This document shows positions 36,161 to 43,152 of a DNA stretch of 64,000 bases, in pieces; within the stretch, counting starts at the first letter, position 1, and the number at the start of each line of letters is the position of its first letter. The translations under genes and the position numbers were made by a program. The stretch is from Algoriphagus marinus (GTDB lineage Bacteria > Bacteroidota > Bacteroidia > Cytophagales > Cyclobacteriaceae): the NCBI RefSeq assembly GCF_001936475.1, contig NZ_MSPQ01000015.1:1-64000 (forward strand). The letters are read 5' to 3'. A model generated the notes under the pieces. It was not told where the DNA came from and searched no databases. It worked only from the letters and a program-made list of their open reading frames with translations.

Positions 36161-36766
36161 TTGTTTCTGGCGGGCCAAGATCAAAGGATCATGATAATCG
36201 GAGAATCAACTGCAGCAGGTGTAGGGGCAAGCAGTATGGAGTTTACCATTGCAAGCTACCTTCATCAGTTATTCCAAGAAGAATATAGCTTCTACAATTT
36301 CGGTAAGAATGGGATAAGAGTGGCCGAAGTTTTACTACATTTCAAGTCAGATTTGGAAGAACTAAATTCTACCAAAGAGGGAATTCTCCTTTTTTTAGGA
36401 GCCAATGATTGCTTCAAACTGACAAATCCCAGTGCTTTTAATTCATCGCTCCAAAGTCTGATAGAAAGCCTTCAAACTCAATTTGACCCTAACTGGATCT
36501 ACCTGGCTGATATTCCTCCAGTTCATCTCTTCCCTGCATTTTCATCCTTGATGAAAAGCTATTTGTACCGACAGCGGGAGTTTTTAAGAACAGAAATGAA
36601 AAAGCTCGCCCTAAAAAACAAACGCTTGATTTTCCAGGAAATATCTTTGGATCTAGTCCCTGACTTTTTTTCCGCTGACGGTATCCACCCTTCAGACCTC
36701 GGCTACCAAAAGATTGCAGAGTTCACTTTTGAGGGAATAAAGGGGTATTTGGAGGGGAAGAAATAG
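36161..36766 (+). CDS. SGNH/GDSL hydrolase, apparently separated from its N-terminus by a nonsense codon
   Basis: The catalytic block has the SGNH motifs: GESTAAGVG (Ser in block I, here GES), block II Gly in YNFGKNGIRV, GANDCFK with the Asn of block III, and block V DGIHPSDLGYQKIAE with catalytic Asp and His. It probably acts as an esterase or lipase. The open frame given here starts at TTG 36161; ATG 36191 is a shorter option. It lacks the normal N-terminal helix and linker, which lie upstream in the same frame behind a TAA at 36104-36106. It may be a pseudogene, or be reinitiated from these internal codons. Confidence 0.75.
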   Translation: MFLAGQDQRIMIIGESTAAGVGASSMEFTIASYLHQLFQEEYSFYNFGKNGIRVAEVLLHFKSDLEELNSTKEGILLFLGANDCFKLTNPSAFNSSLQSLIESLQTQFDPNWIYLADIPPVHLFPAFSSLMKSYLYRQREFLRTEMKKLALKNKRLIFQEISLDLVPDFFSADGIHPSDLGYQKIAEFTFEGIKGYLEGKK

Positions 36767-36799
36767 GTCTTTTTAACCGCAAAGGTTTTTAATTTAAAA

Positions 36800-36825
36800 A
36801 TTGAAAGATTTGAAAATTGAAAAAT
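36800..36825 (+). repeat. Left arm of a perfect 26-bp inverted repeat
   Basis: This AT-rich 26-base sequence, starting ATTGAAAGATTTG, is identical to the reverse complement of 38926-38951. The two arms enclose the sugar porter gene and face each other. Confidence 0.8.
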
Positions 36826-37050
36826 CAACTGAAAACTAATTTGTACTCGGTGCAGAAGGAACTGAATCAATCATGACCATGGGAGTAGCTCATAATAAAA
36901 CGAATCCTGCGCGTGAGCCGGGGAGATTTGGCATTTCGATTACCCCTGGTTGACCCCAATAACTATCGGGGCCGGGGCTACAAACAGAGCGCTCCTTTGA
37001 AGCTTCTATGAAGATGATGTTTATTTGAATTATTCAATTTTCGAATTATA

Positions 37051-37099
37051 TCCTTTGCGTCCTCCGTGAAAACCTTCGCGAACTCCGTGGTTAAAAAAA
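37051..37099 (-). repeat. CCTTTGCG/CCTCCGTG repeat units
   Basis: Two degenerate units follow the end of the sugar porter gene: CCTTTGCGTCCTCCGTGAA and CCTTCGCGAACTCCGTGGTT. They belong to the same family as 38964-39075. Confidence 0.6.
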
Positions 37100-37109
37100 C
37101 ATCATATCA

Positions 37110-38669
37110 TCACTTAGACACCAACATCTCCTCTAGTTCTTCCAAAGATTTCCCTTTAGTTTCTGGAACCACTTTGATAATAAAAACCAGTCCAAGTAGT
37201 GCAAAAACCCCATAAATCAAGAATGTGGTCGCACTTCCCAACACCTCCAATTCCCATGGGAATACCAACTGAACAATAAAGCTCACAGCTGAATTGATCA
37301 GTCCTACAAATGAAATGGCAATGCCTCTGATCCAATTCGGAAACAACTCACTAAATAGCACCCACATTACAGGCCCGATAGAAATCGCAAAAGAGGCGAC
37401 AAAGCCAATGATTCCAACAAGAATTAAGGTTGGGTTCATCTTAATCGCTGCGGTAATCAATGCTGCCGAATACTCCGTGGCTTTCTCCTTACCGATCGCA
37501 TCGACGATGGCCGCTTTGAAGCTGGTATCGTCGGTAAAGGTAATCCCTGAAACACTTTCCAGTTTTAATAGACTTTCAGTATCGATCTGCTCATTCAGCG
37601 AATCCTTTGGCAAGGTGTAAGTAGCCGAATTAAACCCATAGGCTAGTATAAACATACAAATGACAATCCCGGCCACTCCAAAAATCAGTAGCGGTTTCCG
37701 TCCCAGTTTGTCAATAAAAAGAATCGCTAAAACGGTAAAAGCCAGATTGACCAAACCCACCAAAATCGCCTGAACAAAGGAAGCGTCTGTACCTATTCCT
37801 GATTGCTCAAAGATCATAGGTGCATAAAAAAAGACCGAGTTGATCCCGGTGATTTGCTGAAGCACGGACACTACTATTCCTATAGTGAGAACGAGCCTGA
37901 GTGTGGGATTTAACAGTTCGGCAAAAGATTCCTTCTTTTTGGATTTATCCTTCTCAATACTTTGCTGTATCGCTTCCAAATCTTGTTTTACCTGCTCATC
38001 AGAATTAAATTGGCTCATTACTTTTCTGGCCTGATCCAGTTCCCCCTTCATAATGAGCCACCTTGGACTTTTAGGAACGAAGAATAAACCCAGAAAATAA
38101 AGCACTGCAGGTAAGGTTTCCAAACCTAGCATCCATCGCCATTGGTATTCCCCCAACTTCAATGTTTTTGCCCAGCCAGCATCTGAAGCACCATATTTTA
38201 AAATCAGATAATTAGTGAAGAAGGCTAGGGAAATTCCTATCACAATATTCAATTGATTGAAGGAAACCATTCTGCCACGAATCTTTGGCGGGGCAATTTC
38301 AGCTATATACATGGGAGCTAAAATCAAGGAAGCCCCGACACCAAAACCCCCAATCATTCGAGCTACTACCAAAAACCAAAACGTAGGTGCAAAGGCAGAG
38401 GCAATGGCAGAAACGGCATAAAGTATTGCTGCATACCTCAAAACCAAACGTCGACCATATCGATCACTTAAGGGACCAGCCAGCAGCATGGCGAGCGTGG
38501 CAGTCAAAGTGAGTGAACTTACCGACCAGCCTATTTCAAGAGAAGTAAGGTTGAATTCAGGTTCGATAAACTTGACCACCCCTGAGATTACAGAGGCGTC
38601 AAAGCCCATCAGGAGACCTCCTAGCGCTACAATTAGGGCGGTCATCACGATGTAATTTGCTTTAGTCAT
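37110..38669 (-). CDS. Sugar porter family MFS transporter, 519 aa
   Basis: A 12-helix member of the sugar porter family of MFS. It has the start ALGGLLMGFDASVISG, the A-motif LSDRYGRR after helix 2, the PESPRWL-like sequence PKSPRWLIMKGE and the helix-7 segment QQITGINSVFFYAP that binds the sugar, and the C-terminal VPETKGKSLEELE. It probably imports a sugar with a cation. An unusual insertion of about 60 residues follows the helix-9 region (around residues 355-400). It lies between inverted repeats, and a second porter gene begins at 63917. Confidence 0.95.
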   Translation of the reverse strand: MTKANYIVMTALIVALGGLLMGFDASVISGVVKFIEPEFNLTSLEIGWSVSSLTLTATLAMLLAGPLSDRYGRRLVLRYAAILYAVSAIASAFAPTFWFLVVARMIGGFGVGASLILAPMYIAEIAPPKIRGRMVSFNQLNIVIGISLAFFTNYLILKYGASDAGWAKTLKLGEYQWRWMLGLETLPAVLYFLGLFFVPKSPRWLIMKGELDQARKVMSQFNSDEQVKQDLEAIQQSIEKDKSKKKESFAELLNPTLRLVLTIGIVVSVLQQITGINSVFFYAPMIFEQSGIGTDASFVQAILVGLVNLAFTVLAILFIDKLGRKPLLIFGVAGIVICMFILAYGFNSATYTLPKDSLNEQIDTESLLKLESVSGITFTDDTSFKAAIVDAIGKEKATEYSAALITAAIKMNPTLILVGIIGFVASFAISIGPVMWVLFSELFPNWIRGIAISFVGLINSAVSFIVQLVFPWELEVLGSATTFLIYGVFALLGLVFIIKVVPETKGKSLEELEEMLVSK

Positions 38670-38925
38670 CTTTGGGTTTTTAGCTAAAGGTTAATTGAAC
38701 TAGGCAGAAAATTAAGTGGCTAATTTTGAATTGCTCCTGTGGCAAAGCTTTTCCAAAAACTTAAAATATGGAAAATAATTCAAGGATGGAACTTTCTGAG
38801 GTCCTACCTCCTATCTGTAGGGTAGCTTAACGATTGAAATCCAAAAATTCCCGCCATAGGATATGATTTCAACGCATCAATTTTTCGATTTGTGAAGCCA
38901 CTAACCGAGCCGGTGATTTGGAATA

Positions 38926-38951
38926 ATTTTTCAATTTTCAAATCTTTCAAT
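38926..38951 (-). repeat. Right arm of the perfect 26-bp inverted repeat
   Basis: The reverse complement of these 26 bases is identical to 36800-36825. The sequence is low in C and G, but 26 identical bases in inverted order on both sides of one gene are unlikely by chance. Confidence 0.8.
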
Positions 38952-38963
38952 ATTAGAATTATT

Positions 38964-39075
38964 TCCTCCGTGAAAACCTCCCTGCCCTTCGTGGTAAATA
39001 AAAACTATGTTCGCTATGTGGTTCAAAAAACCTTTGTGGTCTTTGAGTAAACCTTAGCGACCTTTGTGGTTAATG
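38964..39075 (-). repeat. Cluster of four CCTTTGTGGT-type repeats
   Basis: Four degenerate units in the same orientation, each ending near GTGGT(T/A)A: CCTCCGTGAAAACCTCC..., TATGTTCGCTATGTGGTTC, CCTTTGTGGTCTTTGAG and CCTTAGCGACCTTTGTGGTT. They are inverted relatives of ACCACAAAGG units before the GxxExxY gene. Confidence 0.65.
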
Positions 39076-39106
39076 AAAAAAAGCTCAAATCCGAAGATCT
39101 GAGCTT
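39076..39106 (-). terminator. Terminator of the small membrane-protein gene
   Basis: On the minus strand an AAGCTCA/TGAGCTT stem (39081-39106, with one internal mismatch and a 4-base loop) is followed by a run of seven Ts (39082-39076). It lies 17 bases after the stop codon at 39123. Confidence 0.8.
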
Positions 39107-39122
39107 ATTATGATTGAATAAA

Positions 39123-39548
39123 TTAATTTTCCGGATCGGAATAGTTCGGGATCTTTGGTAGCCTTCCTGCTTCCAGAATTGGAAGATTCGCTTCTGTAGG
39201 GATATAGATTACCGTCTTATCCCCGAGATTTTTCTGCTGTCTTACCCAGAGGTATTGAATATACTTTTCGGAGATGGATCCATTCTCGATTTTGATCGCT
39301 TCGGCAGCTCCTTTTGCACGTTCGATTTCAGCTTGTGCATTGAGTTTCTCTGCTTCCAGATTAGCAGCAGCCTCCTCGATGAGGATCCGACGGTTTTGCT
39401 CCGCTTTGGCAAATTCAGCTCGGCCACTCATTTCCTGTTGCCAGACATTATAGGTAGGACATCCCCACATTCCAAAGCCAAGGAAGGCAAAAAGCATCCA
39501 AGAAATGATTGTTCCTAATAACACTGGACCTCGTTTTGATGTTTGCAT
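39123..39548 (-). CDS. Small membrane protein with stomatin-like C-terminal helix, 141 aa
   Basis: One N-terminal membrane helix (about residues 10-30, containing a Cys at WGCPTYN) is followed by a long charged helix rich in Ala, Glu and Lys (about 40-90, such as AEAIKIENGSISEKYIQYLWV). The layout and the end segment (ISEKYIQYLWVRQQKNLGDKTVIYIP) resemble the C-terminal half of SPFH/prohibitin-type membrane proteases, but the SPFH domain itself is missing. It may be a decayed member or an assembly partner. No catalytic residues are present. It is read alone and ended by its own terminator. Confidence 0.8.
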   Translation of the reverse strand: MQTSKRGPVLLGTIISWMLFAFLGFGMWGCPTYNVWQQEMSGRAEFAKAEQNRRILIEEAAANLEAEKLNAQAEIERAKGAAEAIKIENGSISEKYIQYLWVRQQKNLGDKTVIYIPTEANLPILEAGRLPKIPNYSDPEN

Positions 39549-39669
39549 GGTTTAGTATTGGGTTCTTTAAGCCGCCCAAGGCTAGATCAACAATCAATAT
39601 ACTAATGAAAATTAAATTTGATAGCAGTACACAATAGCCTTAAATCCTCCAAATTAAAGGATGAATGGA

Positions 39670-39700
39670 TTTGTATCTTTTCTCTCCATCCCTATCTTTG
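39670..39700 (+). promoter_or_regulatory. his operon promoter
   Basis: TTTG (39670-39673) and TATCTTTG (39693-39700) form a textbook Bacteroidota promoter with a 19-base spacer. Transcription would start near 39707, only a few bases before the leader peptide ATG at 39710, so the leader mRNA is almost leaderless. Confidence 0.8.
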
Positions 39701-39709
39701 CAAGTATAA

Positions 39710-39793
39710 ATGGAAAACTCAACTAGAAATAGTGCATTTTTATCTGACTGTCAGCAATCGCATTTGTTGCATCATTTCCATCATTCCGCATAA
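39710..39793 (+). CDS. His-rich leader peptide of the his operon, 27 aa
   Basis: An open frame of 27 codons begins with ATG at 39710-39712 and ends with TAA at 39791-39793. Its last 11 residues read SHLLHHFHHSA, so 5 of them are His, each encoded by CAT; no other frame in the region does this. This is the classic sign of a leader peptide: the ribosome pauses on His codons when charged tRNA(His) is scarce. It lies between a strong promoter and the hairpin, 98 bases before hisG. The sequence was too short to be picked up as a gene by length filters. Confidence 0.82.
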   Translation: MENSTRNSAFLSDCQQSHLLHHFHHSA

Positions 39794-39805
39794 GGAATGT
39801 TTTTT
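39782..39805 (+). terminator. Attenuator hairpin of the his leader
   Basis: CATTCC (39782-39787) pairs with GGAATG (39794-39799) around a 6-base loop that holds the leader stop codon, and six Ts follow (39800-39805). The left arm includes the last His codon. This is a small intrinsic terminator candidate, moderately stable with three GC pairs. Confidence 0.65.
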
Positions 39806-39890
39806 ACTACCCGGCGCCGTCGATGACAGGGATTCTGCGGTTCGCCATAATTTACTACACCTCTTTTAATTCTTAGCGTAACTTGCCAAC

Positions 39891-40751
39891 ATGGAACAAA
39901 TAATCCGTATTGCCGTGCAGAAAAGCGGCAGACTATCCGACGATTCACTTAGCCTCATCAAAGAATGTGGCATCAAATTTTACAATGGGACCGGGAAACT
40001 TAAGTCCACTTCCACCAATTTTCCAATCGAATTCTTATTCCTTCGAGATGATGATATTCCAGGCTATGTAGCCGATGGAGTGGCAGACTTAGGTATAGTA
40101 GGCGAAAATGAACTCGTGGAAAAAGACAAGGAAGTTGTAACCTTAAAGAAACTAGGATTTTCCAAATGCCGACTTTCATTGGCCATTCCCAAAGGACAAG
40201 AATATACCGGCGTTTCTTATTTCGAAGGAAAAAATATTGCCACCTCCTACCCAAAAATATTAGGTGACTATCTGAAAAAAGTAAACATTTCTGCTGCTAT
40301 TCATGAGATCAGTGGTTCGGTGGAAATCGCACCTAGCATCGGACTGGCAGAAGGCATCTGTGATATCGTCAGCTCAGGATCTACCTTGATGATGAACGGC
40401 TTGAAAGAAGTCGAGGAAATCTTCAAATCTGAAGCCGTACTGATTGCGAACAAAGACTTGGTAGATTGGAAAAAGGCGATCGTAGATAAGCTTCTATTCC
40501 GAATGAATGCCGTGCAGAAAGGCAAAAGCAATAAGTATGTCTTGCTGAATGCACCAAATGAATCCTTGGAGAAGATTATCAGCCTGATCCCGGGAATGCG
40601 TAGTCCAACTATTCTCCCTCTGGCACAGCCCGGATGGTCTTCAGTACACTCTGTGCTCCAGGAAGATCAATTTTGGGAAAATATCGAGGAATTGCGTGCG
40701 GCAGGTGCAGAAGGAATCTTAGTAGTTCCTATTGAAAAAATGATCATTTGA
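39891..40751 (+). CDS. hisG: ATP phosphoribosyltransferase, long form, 286 aa
   Basis: The first step of histidine synthesis: condensation of ATP with PRPP. The protein is of the long form, with a C-terminal PII-like regulatory domain (about residues 210-286, VLLNAPNESLEKIISLIPGM) that binds histidine for feedback inhibition, so HisZ is not needed. The catalytic half has IRIAVQKSGRLSDDSL, DLGIVGENELVEK and the PRPP loop ICDIVSSGSTLMMNG. It is the first structural gene of the operon. Confidence 0.96.
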   Translation: MEQIIRIAVQKSGRLSDDSLSLIKECGIKFYNGTGKLKSTSTNFPIEFLFLRDDDIPGYVADGVADLGIVGENELVEKDKEVVTLKKLGFSKCRLSLAIPKGQEYTGVSYFEGKNIATSYPKILGDYLKKVNISAAIHEISGSVEIAPSIGLAEGICDIVSSGSTLMMNGLKEVEEIFKSEAVLIANKDLVDWKKAIVDKLLFRMNAVQKGKSNKYVLLNAPNESLEKIISLIPGMRSPTILPLAQPGWSSVHSVLQEDQFWENIEELRAAGAEGILVVPIEKMII

Positions 40752-40791
40752 TTTCAGTTTTCAGAAAAAATTCAACCAGAATAAATCAAGT

Positions 40792-42087
40792 ATGAAAATT
40801 CTACTTAATCCGGTAAAGAACACTTGGAAAAAGGAACTGGCCAGGCCAACCTTCAAAACCAAAGCTATCAATAAAATTGTCAAGCCCATTCTAAAAAAAG
40901 TGGAGCAAAATGGAGATAAAGCACTATTCAAATTTGCTTTAGAATATGATCACATTCAGTTAAAATCCCTTTTGGTTTCCACTGAAGAGATCAATGAAGG
41001 TGAAGCCCTTGTCTCCCCTGAATTGAAAGAAGCAATCCAAGTGGCAAAGGCCAACATAGAACGCTTTCATGCTGCACAGGCTACTCCTGAACTTATTCAG
41101 GAAGTAATGCCAGGGGTAGTTTGTAGAAGAAAAAGTGTTCCTATCCAACGAGTGGGACTATATATCCCGGGAGGAACAGCTCCACTATTCAGCACCGTAT
41201 TGATGTTGGGCGTTCCTGCCAAACTAGCGGGATGCTCAGAGATCGTACTTTGTACCCCTCCAAATCGTGAGGGGAAAGTTCACCCGGCAATTCTTTATAC
41301 TGCAAAACTGATTGGGATTGACAAGATTGTAAAAGCAGGTGGAGCACAAGCTATTGCTGCCATGACTTTTGGGACGGAATCAGTACCGCAGGTTGATAAA
41401 ATCTTTGGTCCCGGAAACCAGTATGTGACTGCAGCAAAGCAGTTATCAACCAAATATGGGGTAGCCATAGATATGCCGGCTGGACCTTCCGAGGTTTTAG
41501 TATATGCAGACGATTCGGCTATTCCTTCATTTGTAGCATCTGATTTACTTTCTCAGGCAGAGCATGGAGTAGATTCTCAAGTGGTCTTGATTACAAACTC
41601 TGAATCCTTCGCCAAAAAAGTACTAAAAGAAGTCGAGATACAATTGAAAACCCTTTCCAGAAAAGATATTGCGAAAAAAGCCCTTTCAAACTCTGTAGCA
41701 GTAGTACTGGATTCTACCGCAAAGGCTCTGGAAATCATAAATCAATATGCACCTGAGCACCTCATCATCAGTGTAGAAAATGAGGACGAAGCGATAGAGG
41801 GAATTTACAATGCAGGGTCAGTTTTCATTGGAAATTACACCCCGGAGTCTGCAGGGGATTATGCCTCTGGCACCAACCACACCTTGCCAACCTATGGTTA
41901 TGCAAGAAATTATAGTGGAGTCTCTTTGGATAGCTTTTTGAAGAAAATCACCTATCAGAAAATTTCTGAAGAAGGAATTAAAAACCTAGGGCCTACTGTA
42001 GAAATCATGGCTGAAAATGAGCTTTTGGATGCTCATAAAAATGCTGTAACCATTCGATTGAATTATTTGAAATCAAAGAAAAAATGA
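40792..42087 (+). CDS. hisD: Histidinol dehydrogenase, 431 aa
   Basis: It oxidises histidinol to histidine in two NAD-dependent steps, the last reactions of the pathway. The family segments are present: VGLYIPGGTAPLFSTVLML, PPNREGKVHP, KAGGAQAIAAM, KIFGPGNQYV and AEHGVDSQVVL with the zinc-binding residues, and YAPEHLIISVEN. The length is normal. It lies 40 bases after hisG and overlaps hisC by 4 bases (ATGA), so it is translationally coupled to it. Confidence 0.97.
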   Translation: MKILLNPVKNTWKKELARPTFKTKAINKIVKPILKKVEQNGDKALFKFALEYDHIQLKSLLVSTEEINEGEALVSPELKEAIQVAKANIERFHAAQATPELIQEVMPGVVCRRKSVPIQRVGLYIPGGTAPLFSTVLMLGVPAKLAGCSEIVLCTPPNREGKVHPAILYTAKLIGIDKIVKAGGAQAIAAMTFGTESVPQVDKIFGPGNQYVTAAKQLSTKYGVAIDMPAGPSEVLVYADDSAIPSFVASDLLSQAEHGVDSQVVLITNSESFAKKVLKEVEIQLKTLSRKDIAKKALSNSVAVVLDSTAKALEIINQYAPEHLIISVENEDEAIEGIYNAGSVFIGNYTPESAGDYASGTNHTLPTYGYARNYSGVSLDSFLKKITYQKISEEGIKNLGPTVEIMAENELLDAHKNAVTIRLNYLKSKKK

Positions 42088-43145
42088 GCTTCAAATTAGA
42101 GAAATTACTAAGACCACACATCGCGACGCTTCAGGCTTATACTTCTGCCCGTGATGAATATACCGGTAAGGAAGGCACTTTCTTAGACGCGAATGAAAAC
42201 CCTTTTGGTTCGATTACAGATCAGGATTTCAACCGATATCCAGATCCTTATCAAGCGGAATTGAAACAGAAAATAGCCGAAATCAAGGAAGTAAAACCTT
42301 CGCAGATTTTCTTGGGAAATGGCTCGGATGAAGCGATTGATTTATTATTCAGGGCGTTTTGTAATCCTGGAAAAGATAACGTGATCCTTCTTCCCCCTAC
42401 CTACGGCATGTATGAAGTAAGTGCTTCGATTAACGATGTGGAAGTTCGAAAAGTACCGCTGACGGCGGATTTTCAACTTAGAACTGACAAAATCCTCAAT
42501 GAAGTTGACAAGCATACCAAGATCATCTTTATCTGCTCACCCAATAATCCAAGCGGAAATAAGGTCAATCGAGAAGAGATATTGTACCTATTGAAGAAGT
42601 TCAAAGGGTTGGTCGTGGTGGATGAGGCTTACAGTGATTTCAGCGATGAGCCAAGCTTCACGACCGAATTGAAGAATTTCAAGAACCTGCTCGTGATGCA
42701 GACCTTCTCCAAGGCTTGGGGCTTAGCTTCATTGCGATTGGGAATGGCTTTCGCTTCCAAAGATCTGATCAAGATCCTTAACCGGATCAAGCCTCCTTAT
42801 AATATTTCAGGATTGACCCAGGAGACGGTTTTGGCAGCCATGGGAAATTATGAGAAAGTAAAAGCGATGGTCAAAGACATTCTTACAGAGCGGGAATTTT
42901 TGAAAACAAAATTAGAGTCCCTGGACTTTGTAAATAAAATCTATCCTTCAGACGCCAATTTCCTATTGGTCAAAATGCCTAATGCAAATTTGGTTTATGA
43001 TGAATTGATTGATCAAAAAGTAATCGTAAGAAATCGATCAAAAGTGATTCTTTGTGAAGATTGTCTTAGAATCACCGTAGGTACTCGGGCTGAAAATGAG
43101 CATTTGATCGAAGCGCTTTCCAAAATCTTTTCCTCCAAAAAATAA
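42084..43145 (+). CDS. hisC: Histidinol-phosphate aminotransferase, 353 aa
   Basis: A fold-type I PLP aminotransferase that moves the amino group from glutamate to imidazole acetol phosphate. Key segments are LDANENPFGS near the start, FLGNGSDEAIDLL, the Asp of VVVDEAYSDF and the PLP lysine in MQTFSKAWGLASLRLG, followed by Arg in the NVRNRSKVI-like end. The start overlaps hisD by 4 bases and 7 bases separate it from hisB, which places it in the same operon. Confidence 0.96.
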   Translation: MSFKLEKLLRPHIATLQAYTSARDEYTGKEGTFLDANENPFGSITDQDFNRYPDPYQAELKQKIAEIKEVKPSQIFLGNGSDEAIDLLFRAFCNPGKDNVILLPPTYGMYEVSASINDVEVRKVPLTADFQLRTDKILNEVDKHTKIIFICSPNNPSGNKVNREEILYLLKKFKGLVVVDEAYSDFSDEPSFTTELKNFKNLLVMQTFSKAWGLASLRLGMAFASKDLIKILNRIKPPYNISGLTQETVLAAMGNYEKVKAMVKDILTEREFLKTKLESLDFVNKIYPSDANFLLVKMPNANLVYDELIDQKVIVRNRSKVILCEDCLRITVGTRAENEHLIEALSKIFSSKK

Positions 43146-43152
43146 AATATCG

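Larger units (their letters stand above)
36767..37109. other. Repeat-rich intergenic region
   Basis: No gene is supported. It holds ACCGCAAAGG (36776-36785), one arm of a perfect 26-bp inverted repeat (36800-36825), a degenerate REP-like palindrome CCCCAATAACTATCGGGG (36954-36971), GAGCGCTC (36987-36994), and two CCTTTGCG/CCTCCGTG repeat units (37051-37099). The CTACAAACAGAGCGCTCC stretch resembles other dispersed Bacteroidota intergenic sequence. Confidence 0.6.
38670..39122. other. Intergenic region with repeat cluster
   Basis: This region between the sugar porter and the small membrane protein holds the right arm of the 26-bp inverted repeat (38926-38951), four CCTTTGTGG-type repeat units (38964-39075) and the terminator of the membrane-protein gene. 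Nothing in 38670-38920 looks like a gene or a clear signal. Confidence 0.6.
39549..39890. other. Divergent region holding the his operon promoter and leader
   Basis: The first half (39549-39665) holds nothing that I can name. The second half contains the his promoter (39670-39700), the leader peptide gene (39710-39793), the terminator-like hairpin (39782-39805) and a GC-rich stretch (39811-39850) of unknown role. Confidence 0.7.

Noticed and set aside
39618..39869. Plus-strand frame of 83 codons over the his leader
   Set aside because: It reads the CAT-rich part in another frame, starts before the promoter and overlaps the hairpin without any family features; the 27-codon frame with the His cluster explains the region better.
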